DNA from: Acarospora socialis
Lineage: Eukaryota; Ascomycota; Lecanoromycetes; Acarosporales; Acarosporaceae
Direction of reading: 5' to 3'
Assembly (NCBI GenBank): GCA_025617375.2
Contig: JAMYGW020000001.1
Span: 1,178,001-1,242,000 of the forward strand
DNA: 64,000 bases
Made by a program: the position numbers and the translations under genes. Of the stretch, positions 12,558 through 23,603 are shown piece by piece. The notes under the pieces were generated by a model. That model worked only from the letters and a program-made list of their open reading frames with translations, ran no database searches and was not told the DNA's origin. Each line of letters starts with the position of its first letter. Within the stretch, counting starts at the first letter, position 1.

Positions 12558-14477
12558 ATGGTGGACGGAGACACGAGTTCCCCAACATGGAAGTTCACTC
12601 AGTGAGTTATTCCCTGATTATTGGAACCAGAGAAGATGTGTTGGATCAGTTACACACCGCTGCCTTGGAGCTCAGCACCTGTTTCAGATGTCAACGCATC
12701 TTTCAAACTTTTATGGCAATTGATTGTAAAGGCAATGGGCTCGGAAGCTGATGATATTTGGTTAGGTGTTTTGGCGATAAGGGAGACGTGGAAGATATCA
12801 CAGAAGGTATGTTCCCACCGCCTCAGCGTCTGGCTTACTTGCCACTTATTACAACAGCGTCATTACACATTGCTTGGTTGCTCACAAATCTCTCTACGCA
12901 TAACGATGAGCTAATGTAGATTGACAAATGTAGCGGACATCATCTCAACCGTCGAATTCGATCACACCGGCAACTATCTAGCAACGGGTGACAAAGGCGG
13001 GAGAGTCGTACTTTTTGAGAGGAACGAGACTGTACTTAAGCCATCTTTCCACTACGATAGGTCAAGACCAGAGTTGACTGTTTGCAGAAAAAAACATGCG
13101 AGTACAAATTCCATACCGAGTTTCAGTCACATGAACCAGAGTTCGACTATCTCAAATCGCTGGAGATTGAAGAGAAAATCAACAAGATCAAGTGGTGCCG
13201 GCGACAGAACGCCTCCCACTATCTACTTTCCACGAATGATAAGACGATAAAGCTATGGAAAGTCTTTGAGAAATCGCTCAAAGTGGTGGCGGAGAACAAC
13301 CTATCACATGATCTAACACCCGGAGGACCTGTAGGCGGTGGCGGGGCAGGTGTCTCTCGGCCTAATATCAACACCTCATTTCGTGATGCATCTTCCCTGA
13401 AACTGCCACGTCTCACACACCATGACACGGTGGTTGCTGCGGTACCTCGACGAACCTACGCCAACGCTCACGCATATCATATCAATAGTATATCGGTCAA
13501 CAGTGATGGCGAGACATTCATCAGCAGTGACGATCTTCGAATTAATCTGTGGAATCTCAACATACAAGATCAAAGCTTCAACATCGTTGATATCAAACCT
13601 GCGAATATGGAGGAGCTCACCGAAGTTATAACGGCGGCAGAGTTCCACCCTCAGAGCTGCAATTGGTTCATGTATGCAAGCTCGAAAGGGACTATAAAGC
13701 TGGCAGACATGCGAGAGAGTGCACTCTGTGACCAGCATGCCAAACGTAGGTCAACCTGAAAGCGCATTTCAGTATTCGGGACTTCTCTTAACAGCATACT
13801 ACAGAGTTTGAACAAGAAGAGGACCCATCCTCCCGATCGTTCTTTTCCGAGATCATATCCTCTATATCCGATGTCAGATTCTCACATGACGGACGCTACA
13901 TCCTTTCCCGCGATTACCTTACGGTCAAGATCTGGGATGTTAACATGGAACGACAACCGGTGAAGACCATCCCTATCCACGAGCACCTCAGACCTCGGCT
14001 CTGTGACACATATGAGAACGACAGCATCTTCGACAAGTTCGAAGTCGTCTTCTCCGGCGATGCCAAGAATGTAATGACTGGGAGTTACAACAACAACTTC
14101 ATGATCTACCCATCAGATCCTGATAAGGAGATGGAGGTTGTGCTACAAGCAGATAAATCGGCCTTCAAGCAAAAGAAAGTTGGGGTACCAACGCCTATAA
14201 ACTCCGCAACGAGTCCGACGAATGCGACGAACAGCAAGAAGGGCAGTTCAAGGGCAGGTAGCCCGGCTGCAGGCGCAGGGGGACAAGGTGGGCGCATGCG
14301 AAAGGAAACAGATGCCGATCAGATCGACTTCAACAAGAAAATACTGCACATGAGCTGGCATCCATTCGAAGACAGTATAGCCATTGCGGCTACAAACAAT
14401 GTGAGCCAAATTCTAACCTACTCGAGACGAGACCTGCTAACCTTTAAATCTAGCTATTCGTGTTTTCGGCATTGTAA
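12558..14477 (+). CDS. CDC55: PP2A regulatory subunit B55 (Cdc55/PabA)
   Basis: Exons 12558..12601, 12766..12806, 12934..13031, 13088..13745, 13805..14400 and 14454..14477 give 486 residues. The first small exons spell [15 protein letters not shown] and [13 protein letters not shown], the invariant N-terminus of fungal B55. The seven-bladed WD40 propeller follows ([53 protein letters not shown]). The last exon of 24 nt ends LFVFSAL. The Ser/Thr/Ala-rich insertion before the final blade ([14 protein letters not shown]) is the variable loop of the fungal proteins. B55 directs the PP2A core to substrates in mitosis and growth control. Five introns crowd the 5' part, which is typical. Confidence 0.95.
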
Positions 14478-15034
14478 GCAGCTGTTTTTATCACTCCGGG
14501 GTGGGCGTTATACGCATTCACTAGGGGTCTTGCACGTTTCCATGTTCATTTTCGTCAAAGCTGGCTCCATACACTAGTGAAATTCGCTGAGTTGCGGAAA
14601 CATAGGCATGAGCAGTCTCCGGACTGATGATCAAAACAAAGAGAGCGACGGGGCCTCTACGAAACCCTATCCGTGTGGCTCTGGGCATCTAAAGCCTGCA
14701 GTGGCTCTTAGGGAATGGACCCAGCAAATCCCCTTTTTGCGATCCCCCGACTGGCAGGGAGATTGTAGTGGGTCTCAAGCGTGCATACAGCGTGGTTCTG
14801 GCGGTGTGGGCGTATCTAGAGTCTCAAGAATGCAAGATATGAATTTAGACAGAATATCATCCATAAGCAGGTGTAGATTGTTTGTATTGACATGCCTCGG
14901 ACCTGGGGGAGAGGTCGCCCAGTATAGTACACCTATCTAACAAAGGTCTGCTGGACCCACGCGAGCTATCCTAATGTCTTGACGAGTAACATGCCTGCAG
15001 CCTATCCTTGATATTTGCGCCAACGTATGGCCCA
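14478..15034. other. intergenic between convergent genes
   Basis: 3' flanks of the B55 and PEBP genes. Short ORFs here have no coding character. Confidence 0.5.
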
Positions 15035-15889
15035 TCACTGTTGTTTATTCTGAGCATAGAAGAAATTCGCGCCTGAATTTCCTCATTAGCTCACACTGAC
15101 TACCACTTAGGTGGAGAGACCGCAACTCACCAAGAATAACCAAGTCGTTTTCCGCCGCCCAGTCCCTCACCCCATGCCTCACCTTTCCATACCCCCAATG
15201 CGGCCTCTCCGCCGGCTTCGTCAGATTCGTGCCCTTTCCAGCCAAGAGTACGAACACGTAGCGGTGCTTGCCGGTCTTGGGCGGCGGCGCCGGGGGCGCG
15301 TACTTGATCAGTTCGTCGGCTTTCGATGGTACGCTTAAGTCGGTGGCGTTGGTGGCGATCCAGTGCAGATACTCGGAGGATTTAGGGTCGGCGCGAGATG
15401 TCGCGTCGGGGTCCGTGAGAATTAGACTATATACGGTGTCCTTCGACGATGGGAAGCCGGCGGAGTCGGAGGTGGGGTGCACTTCGAGGTCGGGTGAGGA
15501 TTGCACGTCGTCGACGGAGAGGGTGTTGCCTAGGTTGACGATTTGGTGGCTGCGTGGGTAGGTTATGGAGAGGGCGAAGGCGGGGTGGAAGTCGTCGAGA
15601 ACTGGAGATGATAGCTTAGTTGAAGAAGTGGTGAGGGAGATTAGGGTTGGGAGCACGAGCTTACCATCTGGGATGATCTCGCTTTCCTTCAGGCTATGAA
15701 GGGCAATTAGGTTGTGAGGCACAAATCAATGCTCTGAATTGGGAGTACATACGCTTTGCGTATGCTGCTTGATGAAAGAGTTTCAAGGGCGAAAACCTCC
15801 TGGGGTATCCCACACTGTGAAGCTGGAGCTGCGGTACAGATTTGGAGTAACAGAGGCAGCAATATCAACAAGAGCTTTGCGAGAGCCAT
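15035..15889 (-). CDS. Secreted PEBP-like protein (phosphatidylethanolamine-binding / carboxypeptidase Y inhibitor family)
   Basis: Exons 15889..15753, 15693..15665 (29 nt), 15601..15131 and 15072..15035 give 224 residues. It starts with a clear signal peptide (MALAKLLLILLPLLLQICTA), then LKESEIIPDVLDDFHPAFAL. The PEBP core has the anion-site signatures YSLILTDPDATSRADPKSSE and LHWIATN, followed by GKHRYVFVLLAG, and ends NDLVILGANFFYAQNKQQ. The family binds phospholipid head groups; yeast Tfs1 inhibits carboxypeptidase Y and Ras-GAP. The signal peptide points to a vacuolar or secreted form. Retaining any of the three introns would break the conserved core or the C-terminus. Confidence 0.9.
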
Positions 15890-16387
15890 GCTTTGAGTGC
15901 GGCTTAGAGCTGCGGCGGAAATTTAGAGATAATTGCTTCTGTAATTGGCCAGGAGATGACAGGTGCAGAGGAAGACGATCAAGTAACCCTCTGCTCCTCT
16001 CCTAGCCCGAGTCTTCAACTCGTTTCTAAGGCCCCGCATCATGTCCGTCCCATCAGGTCGCGACGTCATGGTTCCGTTACTTTAGAGCGGCAACGGAGCG
16101 CAGATCTTGGGGAGACTAACCTGAAATAGTTCTTAGCCGAGACAAGGCATAAACAGGGCCAAACAGCCAGGAACCGTCGCAAATACTAACACGAAATATC
16201 TTCCGCAAAGCTCTGAACTCGACTACGACACACTTCTCATCTTCTCAAATCTGAAACGTGCTTTCCAGCGGAACCTGGTAGTCGCCTGCCCAGGTGATCA
16301 AGAACCGTTGTCACGCGAACCTCTTCTCCCCGACGAGGGACCTCAACATCCGAGGGAAAAGTTCAAGGCCATCCATCAACTCTCGCA
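15890..16387. other. intergenic, divergent promoter region
   Basis: Shared upstream region of the PEBP gene and DNM1. The DNM1-proximal half is CT-rich, as in a fungal 5' leader. No other feature is seen. Confidence 0.5.
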
Positions 16388-18990
16388 ATGGCTTCGCTTG
16401 GGGAGGATCTGCTTGGAATAGTCAACAAGCTCCAAGACTTGGTCTTCAATACTATCGGGAATGATTCGCTGGATCTACCTCAAATCGTATGCCCCGCTAT
16501 ACCCCTCTAGCTCTACCATTCTACCAGCTGTCGCGGAGAGCCGAACACTGACATTCTGTAGGTCGTTGTAGGCTCGCAATCGTCAGGGAAGTCGTCAGTG
16601 CTTGAGAACATAGTTGGCAGGGACTTCCTCCCCCGAGGTAGTGGCATCGTCACACGCCGACCGCTCATACTACAACTCATCAATATACCTAGCGAGCGAG
16701 ACGACAAGCCAGAAAATGACGAAGTACACGTACCACACACGGCCGCAAGCGTGGCAGGTCAAGGAGAGTGGGCAGAGTTCCATCACATTCCGGGCCAGAA
16801 GTTCCATGACTTTGCGGAGGTGAAGAGGGAGATAGAGAACGAGACAGCACGAATCGCAGGAAACAACAAAGGCATCAACCGGCAACCGATCAACCTGAAG
16901 ATATACTCGCCGCATGTCTTGAGTTTGACGTTGGTGGATCTGCCTGGGTTGACAAAGGTGCCAATCGGAGATCAACCGTCGGATATTGAAAAGCAGACTC
17001 GAAATCTCATCTCCGAATATATTGCGAAGCCAAACAGCATCATCTTAGCCGTCTCCCCGGCCAACGTGGATATTGTCAACTCGGAAGCTCTGAAGCTGGC
17101 ACGTCATGTGGATCCGATGGGCCGACGAACTATCGGGGTACTTACGAAGCTGGACCTGATGGATCATGGCACGAACGCGCTGGACATATTATCCGGGCGC
17201 GTGTATCCTCTCAAACTTGGCTTTATCGGTGTGGTCAACCGATCACAGCAGGACATTCAAGGCAATAAATCGCTTGCAGAGGCATTGAAGTCGGAGGCGG
17301 ACTTCTTCAGACACCACCCGGCGTATCGAAATATGGCAAACAGATGTGGAACGCAGTTTCTTGCGAAGAGTCTCAACATTACACTCATGTCACACATCCG
17401 AGATCGGTTACCGGATATCAAGGCCAGACTCAACACATTGATGGGTCAGACCCAGCAGGAACTAGCAAGCTACGGCAACAAGCAATTCAGCGGTAAAGAG
17501 CACCGTGGCTCGCTGATCTTGCAGCTCATGACTCGTTTCGCCTCTTCGTTCATTTCCTCTATCGATGGTACATCTTCCGAAATATCCACTAAAGAGCTGT
17601 GTGGTGGTGCAAGGATCTATTATATCTTCAACTCGGTGTTCGGTAACTCTCTCGAAACCATTGACCCAACGATGAATCTCTCCGTCCTTGATATCAGAAC
17701 CGCGATTCGCAATTCCACCGGACCTCGGCCTAGTCTGTTCGTTCCCGAGCTCGCCTTCGATCTTCTGGTGAAACCGCAGATAAAAATGCTGGAAGTTCCC
17801 AGTCAACGTTGTGTGGAGCTAGTCTATGAAGAGCTCATCAAGATCTGTCACACTTGCGGATCTACCGAACTCTCCCGATTTCCGCGTCTACAGGCGAAGT
17901 TGATCGAGGTTGTATCAGACTTGCTTCGGGAGCGCCTTGGTCCTGCATCCAATTATGTCGAATCTCTCATTTCTATTCAACGGGCATATATAAATACCAA
18001 CCACCCTAACTTCCTCGGTGCGGCCGCTGCAATGTCATCAGTTATCCAAAACAAACAAGAGAAGGAGAAGAAGGCTGCCCTCGCCGAAGCGCGTCGCAAA
18101 CGGGATCGACGGCAGATCAAAGGCCTAGGCGGCGTCAACGGAGTCGAAACACCCGAGGATGACGAGATACAAGACGAGAGGGAGAGCCAAGGTCTTCCAG
18201 TCAGGGGACCCGCTACGAAGGTAGGTAGGAGTAGGTCACCTGCCGTCGGTAGACCTATGGAAAATGCAAACGGCCATGTCACTGGAATGGTGCACGGGGG
18301 ACGCTCAACTTCACCGCCGCGCTATGGCGGACAGGCAGCGGGCAACACACGAGACTCTTTCCTAAACTACTTCTTCGGTAAGGAGGGTGGCCTGCCCGCA
18401 TCCGCCGGATCGGTTGCACTTGGCGGCACTGCGGCAGCCGCGGGCATGGGCAACAGCAATAGACATGTCAGCCATAGTGTCGAACCCAGCTTCAGTCAGA
18501 GCATCCGCCGGGGCGAGAACAGGATGCTGGAGCGCTCCCCACAACAACCGCATTTCCCACAAGACGATTACGATCTTCCCCCTGTAAGTCGAGACTACGA
18601 CTACAGCTCCCCCTTCGTAAGTTCTTCTATCCACTCACTTGATACTTCTTGTCAAGCGCTAACAAAACCTTCCAGGCCAACGGCGCCGACGAACCGGCCC
18701 TAACCGAACGCGAAGCCCTCGAAACCGAACTCATCCGCCGCCTAATCTCCTCATACTTCAACATCGTACGCGAGACGATCGCTGACCAAGTTCCCAAAGC
18801 CGTCATGCACCTGCTCGTCAATCACTCCAAGGACGCCGTGCAGAACCGCCTCGTCAGCGAGCTCTACAAGGAAGAACTTTTCGGCGACCTGCTGTACGAG
18901 GACGATGGCATCAAGGCCGAGCGCGAGAAGTGCGAGAAACTCCTGGCAACGTATCGCGAGGCGGCGAAGATTGTGGGAGAGGTGTTGTAG
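16388..18990 (+). CDS. DNM1: Dynamin-related GTPase Dnm1 (mitochondrial and peroxisomal fission)
   Basis: Exons 16388..16486, 16562..18616 and 18676..18990 give 822 residues. The N-terminus MASLGEDLLGIVNKLQDLVF is that of Dnm1 rather than Vps1. GTPase motifs are G1 GSQSSGKSS near residue 38, the switch region PRGSGIVTRRP, G3 DLPGLTKVP and G4 TKLDLMD. Middle and stalk regions follow, then a low-complexity B-insert (Ser/Gly/Ala-rich, after KKAALAEARRKRDRRQ), and the C-terminal GTPase effector domain in exon 3 (IVRETIADQVPKAVMHLLVN). Dnm1 assembles on the outer membrane through Fis1 and adaptors to sever mitochondria and peroxisomes. The second intron falls exactly between the insert and the effector domain. 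Confidence 0.95.
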
Positions 18991-19793
18991 GGGCCATGAC
19001 GACAGAGGAAGGAGAGGGGAGCGGGTGCGTGCAACTTGTTAGCTTTAGATTGCGAGATCCCCACTGTATGTTCTGTAACGTAGCCTTGAGACACTGCTAT
19101 TGTGGTTTGGGTGGACCGTACTCCGCTTTTCCATTGTCTTTACCAAGCGCTGAAACCTGGGCTTACTCCATGGCTCCGCTCTGTGGAGTCTTTTGTACAG
19201 TTTGTTCTTATTCATATCGTGCGCGAGGGAATGGAACTGTACTGTTAGCAGAACACCTCGCCTTCGCAGTGTTGGCTAGCAACATGCTGTACTGACCTTA
19301 GGCAGTGAATGAGGGCTTGGAGCAAAATACATATAGTTTTCTATATCACTATTATTTACAGTCCCCCAATGCCCTGCCGACGGAATGCATCTTTGTCGTT
19401 CGACTCTTGTGCTGGCGGACTGAATGACACTGAACCTCACAGTCGGACACGGAAAGGCTTATGACAAGTTCTCGAGCTTGTTCATGCTTTGAGGGTTGTT
19501 GATCCCTGAACGAAACTTGCTGAAAGGTCGAGTCCAGTTCGGACCGCCCAGCTTGCTCCAGGTTGATTGGTGAAAACGCACAGGAGGAAGGATTCAAGAA
19601 TAGACCTCCGCTCTGTACTACCTCACACATCTTCAACATTGATGCCAAATATGCTTCAATGCTGCTGAAGCCACGTCGTGTGTTTCATAGTGTAAGGCTG
19701 CCATTGTAGATGCCAAACTGATAAAACTGCAGCCACGTTCAAGCTGTCTCCATAAAAATTTTCCGCGTGTTGCTGCTGTTGCATGCCAGATTC
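18991..19793. other. intergenic
   Basis: 3' flank of DNM1 and leader of the next gene. Open frames here are short and lack coding character. Confidence 0.5.
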
Positions 19794-21060
19794 ATGTCGT
19801 TGATCAGGGAGAATACTGCAGATGCCCTTCACGGGGACGCTAACAACAACAACAATTTGTCTGCAACCCAAGTAAGCGAGATAGGCACCAAACCACTGCC
19901 ACCGACCCCCACATCCAACTCCAAGCAAGGGAACCACAACGAGAAAGCGAATGATGCTACAACCGGAGCAGCAGCAATACGGTCGGCCAAAGCCACGTCG
20001 AAGAACAACAATGTCGTCTCCTTCACCCTTAAATGGATCTGTATGGTCCTCACAGTGGCGGCAGCCATTGTGTTCGGCATCTGGGCGCCTCTGTCCTACC
20101 GCGCGACAGCTGATGGCAACCGGGACAACAATGAGGTTCAGAACTCCATGATGCACCAAGTCATGACGGCGAACGGCATCGCATCTAGTGCTCTGCTCGC
20201 CGCCAGCGCTCAATGCACTGCGCTAGAAAGCATGCAGGACCGCCTTAACGCCATGGGGCAATTGGCTATGGTGGACTTTTGTGTGACCCAAAATGTATGT
20301 CGCTCCCCTCTGTACATGTCAAATACGTTAAGTGACGACATTTTGATGGTGCTCATACTGACGGGATCAGGCTGTAGCGTGCTCATACTTCGTCGTCAAA
20401 GTCCCCTTGACAAGTGTCCTAAGCTATCTGGCATCAGCTACGCCTCCATCATCTGGAACTTCGACGAGCATATCGCTTTCATCCCCATCTACATCAACTT
20501 CTCATGAAACTGCTCCGATGAGTTCACCGACTCTATCCTCGACACAAAGTGAAGCCGCGACCCCCTACTCTAAATCAAAAAACACGATTGGCTTACCAAG
20601 TCCACCCTCGACCCAGAATAGAACCACGACTGCTAGCGATAAAAGTAAAGATGCTACCACAAGTAAAGATGACTCGGGGGATGATGGTGACTCTATAGTT
20701 TTACCCTCTTTACCCTTTACTTTACTCTCTTTATCCTTTACTTTACCCTCTTTACCCTTTACTTTACTCTCTTTATCCTTTACTTTACCCTCTTTACCCT
20801 TTACTGTGAGTGCCGCCACGACCGCTGGCCCTTCAGCGGCCGCAAATGTGTCACATTCTTCGATTAATTCGCCAACTCCATCCTCAAGTGTGAGCACCCC
20901 CCAAATCACCAATTTTTCGACGGCCGCAAACACGTCGCATTTACCAGTTGAAGCAGTTCTGGGGATTGTGTTCGGGTTACTCGCTTTTCTGGGTTTAGGG
21001 GCGGGCTTCTTTGTCTGGGGGCTCCAGAAACGCAGAGTGGCAATGGTTGTTATGGACTGA
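19794..21060 (+). CDS. Predicted membrane protein with two hydrophobic segments and Ser/Thr-rich repeat stalk (hypothetical)
   Basis: Exons 19794..20294 and 20371..21060 (intron GTATGT...ATCAG) give 396 residues. The first ATG in frame is at 19794. A polar N-terminus with an Asn run leads into a hydrophobic segment (WICMVLTVAAAIVFGIWAPL) near residue 88. A Ser/Thr/Pro-rich linker includes a tandem repeat of LPSLPFT and LLSLSFT units. A second hydrophobic segment near the end (AVLGIVFGLLAFLGLGAGFF) is followed by a short basic tail (GLQKRR). The plan suits a plasma-membrane or wall-stress-sensor-like protein, but the N-terminal segment is an anchor rather than a signal peptide. No family is recognised. 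Confidence 0.6.
20701..20805 (+). repeat. Coding minisatellite, five 21-bp half-units (2.5 x 42 bp)
   Basis: The two alternating half-units begin TTACCCTCTTTACCC and TTACTCTCTTTATCC, and each is 21 bp. They encode LPSLPFT and LLSLSFT. Copies of each type are identical, so the array probably arose by recent duplication in register with the frame. Confidence 0.9.
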
Positions 21061-21434
21061 TGAGGGTGGTATATTTACGTTCTGGAAGTCTTACTTCAAA
21101 GAGTGTCAGGTGTCTTGTAGCCTTCATTTTCTGGGCTGAACTACCGTTTAACAATCACATGAATGTGGTAGTCCGCTCATATCATACTCAGTGCAAAGCA
21201 TCTCTAGGACTGAACTAAGGTGTACATGGCGGTTATTAAACAATTGCTACCCTACCCTGTAACTGTCAGCCTTCAGCCATAGAGTACTGCAACTTTTCTG
21301 GATACATTAAGGGACTTCTCATCCCTCAATCTAGCCACCAAATTGCTCTGAACAGTCCTCTCCTGCTGGTTCCTCAGCTCGAGGTATTGGATTTCATCTA
21401 ATCATGGATCAATACAACGATTGTCGAGAAAACG
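21061..21434. other. intergenic between convergent genes
   Basis: 3' flanks only; nothing else is visible. Confidence 0.5.
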
Positions 21435-22655
21435 CTAGTACTCAATATCTGGTGGATCGAGAAGTTCCACATCTTCATCGTTTTCCAAGCCAACGCCATA
21501 GTCAAATATTCCCCACGAGCTTGGATCCCGAAACAGCGCAAGATTAACCTCTCGCCTGACCTTGTCTTTGACTGGCGACGTTGTGGGTGAAGAAGCGATG
21601 GCAGCACGAATTATGTATCTGATAAATGAGGTGATCTGACGCTCTTGTCGTAGGTCCCACTCATAGATGTGACTTTTCGTGACCTAACAAAGTCAGATAC
21701 CAACCACATCAGCCTTCACCAGGACATTCACCCACCTCACTTTTATTGTCAACTCGCCAGAATCGAAACTGATTGCCGTCCGTAGTTATCCCATACACAA
21801 CAGCGTTACGCTTTCCTTCGGCAAGTCTAGTGCTATGAACGACTCCTGTAGGCTCTTAATATCTATGATTAGGGGTGGCATAATGGAGTGTACTTACCCA
21901 TATAAGCAATTACCTGGCCGTCAACCAATCCAGTACATCCACGACGCTTTGCCTCTACCACCACCAGGTTCGTTCCCATTGAGTCATTGCTATCGTACCA
22001 CAATGTATAGTCCGCAATACCGTTGAGCATCCTTTGCTCTTTCTTGAATTTGACAGGGTAATGAAGCTCAGTTTCGAAACGAAGAATAAGCTGTGCAGGC
22101 TCGGGTGTTGTAGGTCGCGCTGTCGATGAGGAATTTCTCGGCGTTGCAATTGCCAGTCGCTTTTCTTCGGCTACACAGCAAACAAGTACGCAGTTGAGGA
22201 GGCATCGCGCGTACGCTTCATTTTCCGGTGACCCTGCCGTTACAAAATCGATTTCTTTTCGGATCGTGGCTAAGAAAACACTTAGACTAAGCTTCAGGAA
22301 TTAGCTGGGGCGAGTTGGAAATGGCTCACCTAGGAGAACTGGAGGTAGATAGACGTCGTGGTCTTCTAGCGACCATGGACTATGGGGACCGCCTTGGGTG
22401 AGAGAAAACATTGCCAGAGCATCCTCTACGTCGACCGAGCTAGCTGCAAGCTAATACTTGGTTAAAACCGCATAGTTTTAGAAGCCGGGTTGAGCGATGA
22501 AAACTTACTGTGGAAATGGATTGCTCGACTCCGGTGAGGTAGGCTTTCACGCTCTGGAGGGGCCTGTAGCGTGATACTGTGGCGTCATCCAACCGGTCGA
22601 ACAAATTCCGCTGTAGCCACGCAACTGGCACGGACTTCACCTTGTTAGTAGGCAT
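21435..22655 (-). CDS. PD-(D/E)XK nuclease-like protein
   Basis: Exons 22655..22509, 22450..22330, 22269..21898, 21845..21736 and 21683..21435 give 332 residues with all four introns in frame. The N-terminal half is helical (VAWLQRNLFDRLDD). A restriction-endonuclease-like core follows: ETELHYPVKF, then GIADYTLWYD with an Asp near residue 174, strand NLVVVEAKRRG with the E-x-K pair near 192, and DGQVIAYMG. After that come YGITTDGNQFRFWRV and a helical tail. This D...ExK...Q pattern is that of the PD-(D/E)XK superfamily, found in many poorly characterised fungal proteins. Whether it cuts nucleic acid is unknown. It lies beside an NLR gene in an accessory stretch, so a role in defence or self-recognition is possible but only inferred. 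Confidence 0.8.
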
Positions 22656-22824
22656 GACTTGGTCGTGAGTGTGAAGAGTTGGAGTACTCTGTAGGATTGT
22701 GGAGGAAGAGTTCGTTTGTGAAGGGGAGAGGTTTAACCTCCTAGGAAATTACTTGTACAGCTGCATTTCGAAGCAGTCTGAGTTTTCTTATATCCCCTAA
22801 ATAGCTTATGCTCTTTACAGAGCC

Positions 22825-23116
22825 TCAACATTTCAGCTCTTGCTTGAAATTTTTCTGCCATTCGGTTTCATAGAGGTCGACGGTTTCACTGAATTGGTTT
22901 GATATAGCCTGATTAAAGTAAGCTCGTGTTGTTGCTTTAAGAACGTTGCACTTAACTCACCAGGAACTCTTTCCGCTGATCTGTGTCTCCTCGACTCTCT
23001 GTCAACCGTAATAACGCCTGCACTGTAGCCTTTGAGGCGCCAATACCTATGCTATTGGTAGTCATGTTGCGACTGTCGGGATTGGATCTACGATCCTGGA
23101 ATTGAGAAATCGTCAT
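22825..23116 (-). CDS. Small two-exon protein (hypothetical, 79 residues)
   Basis: Exons 23116..22961 and 22908..22825 are joined by a 52-bp intron with a perfect GTGAGT donor and ATCAG acceptor, in phase 0. An in-frame stop lies upstream of the start. The product has a helical middle (SKATVQALLRLTES) and a C-terminus rich in aromatic and charged residues (VDLYETEWQKNFKQ). No family is recognised. It sits between the nuclease-like gene and the NLR gene and is divergent from the latter. It could instead be the 3' part of a longer gene whose 5' exons I missed. Confidence 0.45.
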
Positions 23117-23603
23117 CTCAATGGCGGTGCTGCGATCCAATCATGGCGTTGCCGAGAATCACACGATGTCTTTGGAGGTTGCATAGTACACGGAAGCTAT
23201 ATGGAATATATAATTGATACCACTGGAGGCGCAATGATCGCTTGGACGATCAAGTCCAATCGAACATTTTCATCAGACTTCTCTTATGCAACGAGACTAC
23301 AGATCCTGAGCCGGGAAGGGTTGCGAAAGTCATTAAGAATAACATCAAACTACTACCCAGGAGGGAGCCACAAGTCAATTTATGACAAAAGCAATGAAAA
23401 ACTACACGCTCCCGCAAAGGCGTGATTGGATGGCGTTGCCACCACCGGTGTGATTTCGCCCCCAACCGTGGGGTACCGTAACCGGTTCTGAAATCCCTGC
23501 TACTCAAGGCCCTCGACTCAGCCTCGACCTCCTGTATGGTCTGCGATGTTGGGGACCTGAGACCATAACTGTCATACTACATAGTCCTCTTCCGAACGAT
23601 ATC
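23117..23603. other. intergenic, divergent promoter region
   Basis: Between the small ORF and the NLR gene. No coding pattern is convincing on either strand. Confidence 0.5.

Noticed and set aside
23250-23507. 85-residue minus-strand ORF upstream of the NLR gene
   Set aside because: Random-looking composition and no splice link to the small two-exon gene nearby.
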